Under the pieces are notes generated by a model. The model had not been told where the DNA came from and made no database searches. It saw nothing but the letters and a program-made list of their open reading frames with translations. A stretch of DNA of 64,000 nt, taken from assembly GCF_006547145.1 (NCBI RefSeq), contig NZ_CP041244.1, positions 6,076,001-6,140,000 of the forward strand, given 5' to 3'. This DNA is from Actinomadura sp. WMMA1423. GTDB taxonomy: Bacteria; Actinomycetota; Actinomycetes; Streptosporangiales; Streptosporangiaceae. Positions 41,618 through 48,896 of the stretch are shown here, piece by piece; position 1 is the first letter of the stretch; every line of letters starts with the position of its first letter. The translations under genes were made by a program, and so were the position numbers.

Positions 41618-42361
41618 GTGCAGGTGAGTTATGTGAGTGAGGCGACGCCGGGACGGGAGAACGAGGACTTCGTGGCGGCCGGCTCCGGGTGGGTGGTGCT
41701 GCTGGACGGGGCGACGGCGCCGAGCGGCGTCGACAGCGGGTGCCGGCACGACCCGGCGTGGCTCGTGCGCAGGCTCGGCGGGCGGATCGCGGCGCTGCTG
41801 GCGCTGGAGGGCGGCGAGCCCCTGCCCGACCTGGTCGCCGAGGCGATCAAGGTCACCGGGGAGGCGCACACGGACTCGTGCGATCTGGAGAACCCCGACA
41901 GCCCGTCCGCGACCGTGTCGCTGCTGCGGCGCCGCGGCGGAGTCGTGCAGTGGTACGTCCTCGCCGACTCCCCGATCGTGGTGGACGCGGGCGAGATCAG
42001 GGTCTTCCGGGACGACCGGGTCGACCATCTGCCGAGCTACACGCTGGAGGGCGTGCGGCGGTCGCGCAACAGCCCCGGCGGCTTCTGGGTCGCGAGCACC
42101 AGGCCGGAGGCCGCCTACGAGGGGCTGACCGGCGAGGTGCCCGTCGAGGGGTTGCGGCGGGCGGCGGTGCTCAGCGACGGCGCGTCCAGGCTCGTGGAGC
42201 GTTTCGGCCACATGGGGTGGGACGACCTGATCCGCCTCCTGGACGAGGAGGGCCCCCGCGAACTGGTCAGGAGGACCAGGGCCGCGGAGGCGTCGGCGAC
42301 CGCGGCCCGCGGGAAGCGGTACGACGACGCCACCGCCGTCCTCGTGCGCTTCGACACCTGA
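41618..42361 (+). CDS. PP2C-like protein phosphatase
   Basis: A 247-residue protein similar to the PPM/PP2C serine/threonine phosphatases: GRENEDFVAAGSGWVVLLDGATAP holds the first metal-binding Asp, SPSATVSLLRRRGG and the central WYVLADSPIVV resemble motifs of the fold, RAAVLSDGASRLVERFG contains the SDG motif, and YDDATAVLVRF is the C-terminal DDAT motif. GTG start. It follows the exonuclease-TerD gene closely on the same strand, and PP2C proteins are recurring partners in TerD systems. Confidence 0.88.
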   Translation: MQVSYVSEATPGRENEDFVAAGSGWVVLLDGATAPSGVDSGCRHDPAWLVRRLGGRIAALLALEGGEPLPDLVAEAIKVTGEAHTDSCDLENPDSPSATVSLLRRRGGVVQWYVLADSPIVVDAGEIRVFRDDRVDHLPSYTLEGVRRSRNSPGGFWVASTRPEAAYEGLTGEVPVEGLRRAAVLSDGASRLVERFGHMGWDDLIRLLDEEGPRELVRRTRAAEASATAARGKRYDDATAVLVRFDT

Positions 42362-42365
42362 GCGT

Positions 42366-43397
42366 TCAGCGGGTCGGGGCCGCGATGTGGGGCCACCATG
42401 CGTCGAGGTCCTCCGGGAGGTGCATGCCCTCCACTCGAAGGGTGCCGGGCATGAGCGGGAAGCGCCGCCCGGCCGGGAAGGTGCGCTCGTAGGGCGGCGG
42501 GTCGAGGACGACGACGCGGGTGCCGTTCACGACCGGGATGTCCGCCGGGACGCCCTCGTTCCATATCCACTCGCCGTGCGCGTCGACGAGGTTCCACGGG
42601 CTGGAGATCACCGGCGGCCCGGGCGGGGCGTCGGCGTCCAGGAAGCAGGCGATGACCTCGGGCGCGGGGCGGTCGCCGGCCAGGCCGCCGGGACGTCCGA
42701 TGAGCGCGCCCGCCAGCAGGACGTGCAGCTGGAAGTTGTCGCCGATCCCGCCGATGGTTACCGTCCAGCCCTTGCGGCTCGCGCGGTCGAGGACGAGGAG
42801 GCGCTCGCCGTCCAGGACGCGCAGCAGCGCCTGGTAGTGGTCCATCTGCCCGAGATGCCGGGCGGCCTGCCCGGCGGAGAAGGCGAGGAAGTCGCGGTCG
42901 GCGAGGCCGGCCCGCACCGAGGGCGCCATCTGCAGGGCGGTGCATCCCGACATCGCGAACTGCGGCAGCGCGAACCACGACATCATCGCGGTCACGGCGC
43001 CGTCCCCGAGGTGCGGCGCGACGGTCTCGAAGACCTGCTGGGACGGCTGCTCCTCCTGCATGTCGGGCGGCGGCTTGCCGCCGGCGCCCTGCTCCCAGGC
43101 GTTCGCGAACGCCAGCGCCGCGGCGGTGACCTCGGAGATCCGGTGGACGACGGCCTGGCCGACCGGGGCGGGGTCGGCGCCGTTCTCGATCCAGGCGCCG
43201 GTGACGACGGCGAGCCAGCCGCCGAGGTTCGGGGGCGCCTCGGCGACGCCCTCGGCCAGCCGGGGCAGCGCGGCGTTCAACTCTGCGGGGGAGGCCGTCT
43301 GGGACGCCTGCATGAGCTGCGGGAGGAGGTCGCCGAAGGAGCGGTCCTCGACCACCGCGGCCCGGACGATCCGGTCGGCGAGAGGCTGGAGCGACAT
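42366..43397 (-). CDS. Conserved hypothetical protein
   Basis: A 343-residue protein without a domain I recognise. The first two thirds are Ala-rich and helical; the last third contains VTIGGIGDNFQLHVLLAGALIG, WNLVDAHGEWIWNEGVPADIPVVNGTRVVVLDPPPYERTFPAGR, which looks beta-rich. No signal peptide. The ATG at 43397 is used. It is divergent from the acyl-CoA dehydrogenase gene across only 70 bases that contain a palindrome, so both may share a regulator. It converges with the PP2C gene four bases away. Confidence 0.75.
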   Translation of the reverse strand: MSLQPLADRIVRAAVVEDRSFGDLLPQLMQASQTASPAELNAALPRLAEGVAEAPPNLGGWLAVVTGAWIENGADPAPVGQAVVHRISEVTAAALAFANAWEQGAGGKPPPDMQEEQPSQQVFETVAPHLGDGAVTAMMSWFALPQFAMSGCTALQMAPSVRAGLADRDFLAFSAGQAARHLGQMDHYQALLRVLDGERLLVLDRASRKGWTVTIGGIGDNFQLHVLLAGALIGRPGGLAGDRPAPEVIACFLDADAPPGPPVISSPWNLVDAHGEWIWNEGVPADIPVVNGTRVVVLDPPPYERTFPAGRRFPLMPGTLRVEGMHLPEDLDAWWPHIAAPTR

Positions 43398-43449
43398 GAT
43401 CGTAAACCCTGGCACAGCGGGCGGGAGGAAGGGGAATCCGCCCAGCATC

Positions 43450-43466
43450 CTGGAATCTGATTCTAG
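43450..43466. promoter_or_regulatory. 17-bp palindrome, candidate TetR-type operator
   Basis: CTGGAATC-T-GATTCTAG, arms 7 of 8 matched, directly before the ATG of the acyl-CoA dehydrogenase gene at 43468. No Shine-Dalgarno fits between it and the start, so the mRNA may be leaderless and the palindrome would cover its -10 region. Confidence 0.6.
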
Positions 43467-43467
43467 A

Positions 43468-44604
43468 ATGAGTCGCATGGAGCCACAGGATTTCGCCGAC
43501 GTGCTCAGGGCCGTCCGCAGCTTCGTCCGCGAGCAGGTCGTCCCGCGCGAGGACGAGATCGAGGAGACCGACGCGATCCCGGAGGCGCTGCGGAGCGCGT
43601 CCCGCGACATGGGCCTGTTCGGGTACGCGCTGCCCGAGGAGTACGGCGGGCTCGGCCTGTCGCTGAGCGAGGAGGTCAGGCTGGTCTTCGAGATCGGCTA
43701 CGCCAGCCCCGCGTTCCGCTCCATGTTCGGCACCAGCAACGGCATCGCCGGGCAGGTCCTCGTGAACTCCGGGACGCCGGCGCAGAAGGACGCCTGGCTG
43801 CCGAGGCTCGCGTCCGGCGAGGTCGTCGGCGCGTTCGCGCTGACCGAGTCCGAGGCCGGCTCCGACCCCAGCGCCCTGACCACGACCGCGGTCCGCGACG
43901 GCGACGACTACGTGATCGACGGCGCCAAGCGGTTCATCACGAACGCGCCGGAGGCCGACGTCTTCATGGTCTTCGCCAGGACGGGCGGCGCCGGCTCGCG
44001 CGGGATCTCCGCCTTCCTCGTCGAGAAGGGCGCGGACGGGCTGCGGATCGGCCCGTCCGACCAGAAGATGGGCCAGCGCGGCGCCCACACGGCCGAGGTG
44101 TTCTTCGACGGCGTGCGCGTCTCCGCCGACGCCATGGTCGGTACGGAGGGAACGGGCTTCCGCACCGCGATGGCATCCCTCGCCCACGGCCGGGTCAGCA
44201 TCGCCGCCGTCTGCGTGGGTCTCGCCCAAAGGATCCTGGACGAGACCGTCGCGTACGCGAAGGAACGCAGCCAGGGCGGCCGGACCATCGGCGAGTACCA
44301 GCTCGTCCAAGGGCTCATCGCCGACTCGCAGACCGAGCTCTACGCCGGACGCTCGATGGTCCTGGAGGCGGCCCGCGCCTACGACGCCGGAGAGGACACC
44401 AAGCTCGGGCCGTCCTGCGCCAAGTACTACTGCTCGGAGATGGTCGGACGGGTCGCCGACCGCGCCGTCCAGGTCTACGGAGGCATGGGCTACATGCGCG
44501 GCGTCGCCGTCGAGCGCTTCTACCGGGACGTCCGGCTCTTCCGGATCTACGAGGGGACGAGCCAGATCCAGCAGCTCGTCATCGCCCGCAACCTGCTGCG
44601 CTGA
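43468..44604 (+). CDS. Acyl-CoA dehydrogenase
   Basis: A 378-residue FAD enzyme that oxidises an acyl-CoA to the enoyl-CoA. Signatures: PEEYGGLGLSLSEEV, AFALTESEAGSDPSALTT, FITNAPEADVFMVFART, and at the C-terminus VQVYGGMGYMRGVAVERFYRDVRLFRIYEGTSQIQQLVIARNLLR. Length is standard. The start ATG 43468 (or 43477) lies at the edge of a palindrome. Likely part of fatty-acid or branched-chain catabolism; electron acceptor would be ETF. Chain-length specificity cannot be told. Confidence 0.95.
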   Translation: MSRMEPQDFADVLRAVRSFVREQVVPREDEIEETDAIPEALRSASRDMGLFGYALPEEYGGLGLSLSEEVRLVFEIGYASPAFRSMFGTSNGIAGQVLVNSGTPAQKDAWLPRLASGEVVGAFALTESEAGSDPSALTTTAVRDGDDYVIDGAKRFITNAPEADVFMVFARTGGAGSRGISAFLVEKGADGLRIGPSDQKMGQRGAHTAEVFFDGVRVSADAMVGTEGTGFRTAMASLAHGRVSIAAVCVGLAQRILDETVAYAKERSQGGRTIGEYQLVQGLIADSQTELYAGRSMVLEAARAYDAGEDTKLGPSCAKYYCSEMVGRVADRAVQVYGGMGYMRGVAVERFYRDVRLFRIYEGTSQIQQLVIARNLLR

Positions 44605-44684
44605 CCAGCGCCGACACCGGCGAGGGAATCCGGTTCGCACCACGCGCCCGGGCCGTGTATGGTTTCACTGCGCGAACGACGCAG

Positions 44685-44757
44685 GCCCCTTTAGCTCAGT
44701 CGGCAGAGCGTCTCCATGGTAAGGAGAAGGTCTACGGTTCGATTCCGTAAAGGGGCT
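44685..44757 (+). tRNA. tRNA-Thr (GGT)
   Basis: 73 bases; acceptor GCCCCTT/AAGGGGC, anticodon stem TCTCC/GGAGA with loop ATGGTAA giving anticodon GGT, T-loop GGTTCGATTCC. CCA not encoded. Confidence 0.95.
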
Positions 44758-45103
44758 CACGGCATCCCGGCCGCCATCCGCATTCCGGAGGGCGGCCTTC
44801 GTCGTTTCCGGGGCGGGCTCGTCGTTTCCGGGGCGGGTCGTTCACGAGCCGTTCCAGGGGGCGTACCGGGCCCTCGCCGCCGCCCGGGCGCCGACCGTCC
44901 TGATTCGCTCCGTACCTGGGCCTGTGGTACCGTCCCACCGGTTCCAGCAGGACGTTTCGCAGATCGTCGGGGCACCCGGTAACCTGGGAGGCGGTCCCGC
45001 GGAGCCCGCGGAACCGATTCCCCGATCCTCACCCGGGTTTTCGTGTTTCCAGGGCTCGGTGCGCATCCGGTATCCTGGCAATCCGGTCCACACCGACCAT
45101 CAC
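44758..45103. other. tRNA-Thr to tRNA-Met spacer with hairpin and 20-bp tandem repeat
   Basis: A terminator-like stem GGCCGCC/GGCGGCC lies at 44769-44797. Two adjacent copies of TCGTCGTTTCCGGGGCGGGC follow (44799-44818 and 44819-44837, the last base missing). No coding region is supported. Confidence 0.55.
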
Positions 45104-45177
45104 GGCGGGGTAGCTCAGTCAGGCAGAGCAAGCGGCTCATAATCGCTGTGTCGCCGGTTCAAGTCCGGCCCTCGCTA
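45104..45177 (+). tRNA. tRNA-Met (CAT), elongator type
   Basis: 74 bases; acceptor GGCGGGG with CCTCGCT (two G-T wobbles), anticodon stem AGCGG/TCGCT with loop CTCATAA, T-loop GGTTCAAGTCC. Its closeness to rpmG is usual in actinobacteria. Confidence 0.93.
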
Positions 45178-45295
45178 CTACTCGGCCCTCTCACCTCCAC
45201 CCGGGGGTGAGCAGGCTGGGTCGAATCGCCGGCCGCCCCCTGGGGACGGCCGAGGTCCGAAAGTCCATGTCCCTAGCTCAGAAAGGCACTCCATC

Positions 45296-45460
45296 GTGGC
45301 TGCCACCGACGTCCGGCCGAAGATCACGCTGGCCTGCCAGGAGTGCAAGCACCGCAACTACATCACGCGGAAGAACCGGCGCAACGACCCGGACCGCCTG
45401 GAGATCAAGAAGTACTGCCCCAACTGCCGGACTCACCGTCCGCACCGGGAGACCCGCTAA
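45296..45460 (+). CDS. rpmG: 50S ribosomal protein L33
   Basis: 54 residues, MAATDVRPKITLACQECKHR and on, with the two zinc-binding Cys pairs CQEC and CPNC, so it is the zinc-containing (C+) form. GTG start at 45296 with AGAAAGG upstream. It is the shortest clear core gene of the window. Its 3' end is followed by decayed copies of the same sequence (45461 onward). Confidence 0.95.
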   Translation: MAATDVRPKITLACQECKHRNYITRKNRRNDPDRLEIKKYCPNCRTHRPHRETR

Positions 45461-45670
45461 CCAAGGTCCGGACGGGAGAAGTACTGCCCGCTGCGCTTCA
45501 CCACGGGGCCAGGACTCACCGTCCGCACCGGGAGACCCGCTGACCGAGGCCCGGACGGGAGAAGTACTGCCCGCTGCGCTTCACCACGGGGCCAGGACCC
45601 ACCGTCCGCACCGGGGCATCCCGCCGCACGGACTCGTGGTCCGCACCGGGAGGCCCGTCCACGGCGCGAG
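45461..45670 (+). repeat. Tandem decayed duplications of the rpmG 3' end
   Basis: Two 83-bp units (45461-45543 and from 45544) each contain GAGAAGTACTGCCC ... CACCGTCCGCACCGGG, which copies the last 55 bases of rpmG with an inserted middle. A third, shorter echo (GTCCGCACCGGGAGGCCCG) lies near 45640. The extra copies lack a start codon and the first Cys pair. Confidence 0.8.
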
Positions 45671-45887
45671 TCGGCCCGGCAGACTTCTTCGCACGCTTGC
45701 CCTGACACGCACGCATCAGCCCGTTCTCGCAGTGAGACCCGCGAGGACGGGCTGAACGCCGTTCTGTTACCGTCCGTGCGAAGAGACGGAACCAGCGCGC
45801 TCAGAGGGCGCCCGGGCACCGCGGGCCGGCGGGCAGTGCGGCCGGCGGCGGGTCCGGAGCCCTGGTCCACCTGGAGGGACGGACTGC
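45671..45887. other. Promoter region of hadA-hadB
   Basis: About 215 bases without a supportable gene between the rpmG-derived repeats and hadA. Confidence 0.4.
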
Positions 45888-46325
45888 ATGGCACTCAACC
45901 GTGATTTCATCGGGCGGACCTTCCCGCCCAGCGACCCCTACGAGGTCAGCCGGGTGAAGATCCGCGAGTTCGCGGACGCGATCGGCGACCGCAACCCGGT
46001 CTACCGCGACCAGGAGGCGGCCAAGGCGGCCGGGCACCCCGACGTCATCGCGCCCCCGACCTTCCCGATCGTGGTGTCCCTCGGCAACCCCGGCCTCGCC
46101 GACCCCGCCCTCGGCCTCAACTACGCGATGGTCGTCCACGGCGAGCAGCGCTTCGAGTACACCCGCCCGCTGCGCGCCGGCGACGTCATCACCTGCACCT
46201 CGACCATCACCGAGATCCGCTCGATCGGCAACAACGAGAAGATGGTCGTCGAGACCGAGGTCGCGACCGTCGAGGGCGAACTGGTCTGCAAGTCCTACAA
46301 CACGATCGTGGAGCGGGGTGCCTGA
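45888..46325 (+). CDS. FAS1-like/MaoC dehydratase subunit (HadA type)
   Basis: A 145-residue hotdog-fold protein resembling HadA/HadC of mycobacteria, the substrate-binding subunit of a (3R)-hydroxyacyl dehydratase. Signature stretches are FIGRTFPPSDPYEVSRVKIREFADAIGD and PPTFPIVV...GEQRFEYTRPLRAGDV. The catalytic Asp/His pair is not in this subunit. The TGA shares one base with the ATG of hadB (TGATG). In organisms without mycolic acids the pair probably serves a related fatty-acid or polyketide pathway. The location before murB is conserved in actinobacteria. Confidence 0.88.
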   Translation: MALNRDFIGRTFPPSDPYEVSRVKIREFADAIGDRNPVYRDQEAAKAAGHPDVIAPPTFPIVVSLGNPGLADPALGLNYAMVVHGEQRFEYTRPLRAGDVITCTSTITEIRSIGNNEKMVVETEVATVEGELVCKSYNTIVERGA

Positions 46326-46750
46326 TGACCGCCAAGGTGAACTACGCCGACGTCGAGGTCGGAACCGAGATCCCCGCGCAGAGCTACGCCATCGACCGCG
46401 CGAACCTCGTCATGTACGCGGGCGCGTCCGGCGACTTCAACCCGATCCACTGGCGCGAGTCCGTCGCCAAGGCCGTCGGCCTCCCGGACGTGATCGCCCA
46501 CGGCATGTACACGATGGCGCAGGGCGGCCGGTTCGTCACCGACTGGGCCGGCGATCCGGGCGCGGTCGTGGACTACGGGGTACGGTTCTCCTCTCCGGTG
46601 GTGGTCCCCGACCAGGGCGGCGCCACGCTGGAGATCAGCGGCAAGGTGGAGGAGAAGCTCGACGACAACAAGGTCGTCGTGGCGCTCACCGCCAGGTCCA
46701 ACGACCAGAAGGTCCTCACCCGCGCCAAGGCGGTCGTCAGGCTCGCCTGA
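46325..46750 (+). CDS. MaoC-family dehydratase subunit (HadB type)
   Basis: A 141-residue catalytic hotdog subunit with the R-hydratase motif YAGASGDFNPIHW, in which Asp and His are the active pair, and GLPDVIAHGMYTMA. It should form a heterodimer with the preceding protein to hydrate or dehydrate an enoyl/hydroxyacyl thioester. Translation is coupled to hadA by the TGATG overlap. A strong hairpin after the stop ends the unit. Confidence 0.92.
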   Translation: MTAKVNYADVEVGTEIPAQSYAIDRANLVMYAGASGDFNPIHWRESVAKAVGLPDVIAHGMYTMAQGGRFVTDWAGDPGAVVDYGVRFSSPVVVPDQGGATLEISGKVEEKLDDNKVVVALTARSNDQKVLTRAKAVVRLA

Positions 46751-46760
46751 GCGGAGCGGC

Positions 46761-46789
46761 GCACCGGCCGGGGCCGCCCCGGCCGGTGC
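46761..46789 (+). terminator. Terminator after hadB
   Basis: GCACCGGCCGGGGC followed almost at once by GCCCCGGCCGGTGC, eleven bases after the stop codon. Confidence 0.7.
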
Positions 46790-46856
46790 GGCAGGCCGCC
46801 CGGACGAGGGCGGACCGCCCGGCGGCGCGGGGGACGGCAGGGGAGGGGAAGACGAC

Positions 46857-47924
46857 GTGGCGGTGTTCGCCGAAGACGTGAACTTGGCCGGATACACCAC
46901 GCTGCGGTTGGGCGGGCCCGCGCGGCGCTTCGTCGAGGCGACGACCGAGGCCGAGCTGGTCGCCGCGGTCCGCAAGGCCGACGACGAGGGCGAGCCGGTC
47001 CTCGTGCTCGGCGGCGGCAGCAACCTCGTGGTCTCCGACGACGGGTTCCCCGGCACCGTCGTGCACGTCGGGACCCGCGGCACCGAGCGCGTCGCCGCCG
47101 AGGGCGGCAAGGTCCTGCTCCGCGTCCAGGCCGGCGAGGACTGGGACCCCTTCGTCGCCCGCTGCGTCGCCGACGGGCTCGCCGGCGTCGAGTGCCTGTC
47201 CGGGATCCCCGGCCGCGTCGGCGCCTCGCCGATCCAGAACGTCGGCGCCTACGGGCAGGACGTCAGCGAGACGATCGTCGAGGTCCGCGCCTACGACCGG
47301 CGGGCCCGCGCCTGCGTCGTCCTCGACCGCGAAGCCTGCCGGTTCACCTACCGGCACAGCGTCTTCAAGGGCGACGACCGGTACGTCGTCCTGGACGTGA
47401 CGTACGCGCTGGACGAGGCCGAGGAATCGCAGCCCATCGCCTACGCCGAGCTCGCCCGGAAGCTGGACGTCCGGCCGGGGGAGCGGGTCACGCTGAAGGA
47501 GGCCCGCGACGCCGTCCTCGAACTGCGGCGCGGCAAGGGCATGGTCCTTGACGCGAACGACCCCGACACCCGCAGCGCCGGATCGTTCTTCACCAACCCG
47601 ATCCTCGAACCCGCCCGGCTCGCCGAGCTCGAACGCCGCGTCGCCGGACGCCTCGGCCCGGACGCGGCGTTCCCGCGCTACCCCGAGACCGGCGACCGCG
47701 TGAAGACGTCCGCCGCCTGGCTCATCGACCGCGCCGGCTTCACCAAGGGCCACGCGCTCGGCCCCGCCCGCATCTCCACGAAGCACACCCTCGCCCTCAC
47801 CAACCCGGGCGGCGCCAGCACCGCCGACCTGCTCGCCCTGGCCCGCGAGGTCCGCGACGGCGTCCGGGACGCGTTCGGCGTCGAACTGGTCAACGAGCCG
47901 GTCCTGGTCGGCGTAACCCTCTGA
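46857..47924 (+). CDS. murB: UDP-N-acetylenolpyruvoylglucosamine reductase MurB
   Basis: Second committed step of peptidoglycan precursor synthesis, FAD- and NADPH-dependent. The 355-residue protein shows TTLRLGGPARRFVEA, VLVLGGGSNLVVSD, GLAGVECLSGIPGRVGASPIQNVGAYGQ, YRHSVFKG, the catalytic Ser in RSAGSFFTNP, and AAWLIDRAGFTKG. This is a type I MurB. GTG start at 46857. It stands alone between the hadB terminator and a repeat-bearing spacer. Confidence 0.95.
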   Translation: MAVFAEDVNLAGYTTLRLGGPARRFVEATTEAELVAAVRKADDEGEPVLVLGGGSNLVVSDDGFPGTVVHVGTRGTERVAAEGGKVLLRVQAGEDWDPFVARCVADGLAGVECLSGIPGRVGASPIQNVGAYGQDVSETIVEVRAYDRRARACVVLDREACRFTYRHSVFKGDDRYVVLDVTYALDEAEESQPIAYAELARKLDVRPGERVTLKEARDAVLELRRGKGMVLDANDPDTRSAGSFFTNPILEPARLAELERRVAGRLGPDAAFPRYPETGDRVKTSAAWLIDRAGFTKGHALGPARISTKHTLALTNPGGASTADLLALAREVRDGVRDAFGVELVNEPVLVGVTL

Positions 47925-47954
47925 CCCCGCGCCCCGCCTGACCCGCGCCCGCCA

Positions 47955-48018
47955 CGTGCAGCCCGCTTGACGTGCAGCCCGCTTGACGTGCGGGGCGCTT
48001 GACGTGCGGGGCGCTTGA
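47955..48018. repeat. Four 16-bp tandem repeats
   Basis: Two copies of CGTGCAGCCCGCTTGA followed by two of CGTGCGGGGCGCTTGA, and a partial fifth. They lie in the murB-riboswitch spacer and code for nothing. Confidence 0.8.
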
Positions 48019-48054
48019 GATGGGGGCGCCTTGCGGGCGTTGGTAGTGTGGGCG

Positions 48055-48180
48055 GCGTCGAGGGGGAGTAGTCCCAATCGCGTGGTCGACATGCTGGCGC
48101 CGCCATCGGCGCCCGGTCACGCGGGCCCGGTCCACATCGCGGCGGACGAGACCTTCGGCCTGGCAGTCATGCCGGGCCGA
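48055..48180 (+). ncRNA. yybP-ykoY (Mn2+) riboswitch
   Basis: The hallmark GGGGGAGTAG (48063-48072) opens the element and GACGAGACCTTCGGCC (about 48145-48160) closes it, the two conserved manganese-binding loops of this class. Between them are two paired arms. It precedes a TMEM165-family exporter gene, the classic target. A hairpin GGCCTGGCA/TGCCGGGCC (48157-48178) overlaps the 3' end. The exact ends are approximate. Confidence 0.87.
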
Positions 48181-48201
48181 GGTCGTGCGCGCGAGCCCCC
48201 G

Positions 48202-48231
48202 CCCTTTCGCCCGGCAGCATCAGCGAAAGGG
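48202..48231 (+). promoter_or_regulatory. Ribosome-site-sequestering hairpin of the riboswitch
   Basis: CCCTTTCGC (48202-48210) pairs perfectly with GCGAAAGGG (48223-48231). The second arm contains the only Shine-Dalgarno, five bases before the GTG at 48237, so opening or closing this stem should set translation of the exporter. Confidence 0.7.
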
Positions 48232-48236
48232 ATCAG

Positions 48237-48818
48237 GTGACCGCCTTCCTCATCAGCCTGGCCGTGATCTTCGTGGCCGAGCTGGGCGACAAGAGCCAGC
48301 TCATGGCCATGACGTTCGCCACCCGCTTCCGCGCCCTCCCGGTGCTGATCGGCATCACGGCCGCGACCGCGCTCGTCCACCTGGCGAGCGTCGCGCTCGG
48401 CGCGGCCCTCGGCGCCGCACTCCCCACCGGCCCGATCTCGATCATCGCCGGCATCGCGTTCCTCGGCTTCGCGCTGTGGACGCTGCGCGGCGACGAGCTG
48501 GACGACGACGAGCGCGACAAGGCGCGGCGCGCCACGGGATCGGCGATCCTCGCCGTCGGCGGGGCGTTCTTCCTCGCCGAGCTGGGCGACAAGACGATGC
48601 TCGCCACCGTCACCCTCGCCGCCGACCACGGTGGCCTCGCCGGGCTGACCGGCGTGTGGCTCGGCTCCACGGTCGGGATGGTCGCCGCGGACGCGCTCGC
48701 CATCGTCGTCGGGCAGATGCTCGGCCGCAAGCTGCCCGAGCGCGTCATCAAGTACGGCGCGGCCGCCGGGTTCGCCGTCTTCGGCGTCCTGCTGCTCATC
48801 GAGGGCATCACCGCGTGA
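48237..48818 (+). CDS. TMEM165/GDT1-family Mn2+ exporter
   Basis: A 193-residue membrane protein made of two related halves, each with the E-phi-G-D-(K/R)-(T/S) motif: FVAELGDKSQLMAM near residue 13 and FLAELGDKTMLATV near residue 118. This family exports manganese (or calcium). About six helices, with an acidic loop (DELDDDERD) in between. The GTG start is preceded by a manganese riboswitch and a hairpin that hides the ribosome site. Expression should rise with excess Mn2+. Confidence 0.93.
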   Translation: MTAFLISLAVIFVAELGDKSQLMAMTFATRFRALPVLIGITAATALVHLASVALGAALGAALPTGPISIIAGIAFLGFALWTLRGDELDDDERDKARRATGSAILAVGGAFFLAELGDKTMLATVTLAADHGGLAGLTGVWLGSTVGMVAADALAIVVGQMLGRKLPERVIKYGAAAGFAVFGVLLLIEGITA

Positions 48819-48896
48819 CCGGGCGGGAACAATCCCTCCAGGGCCCTTGAGGAACCGCGGGGCGCGCCGCGGCAGGGCCCGGACTGGAGTACGACC

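Noticed and set aside
42115..44643. An 842-codon minus-strand frame across the PP2C, hypothetical and acyl-CoA dehydrogenase genes
   Set aside because: It runs through three better-supported genes, is compositionally biased and has no recognisable domain.
45343..45543. Frame ending in the same residues as L33, as a possible second rpmG
   Set aside because: It starts out of frame inside rpmG, lacks the first zinc-binding Cys pair and exists only because the 3' end of rpmG is repeated.
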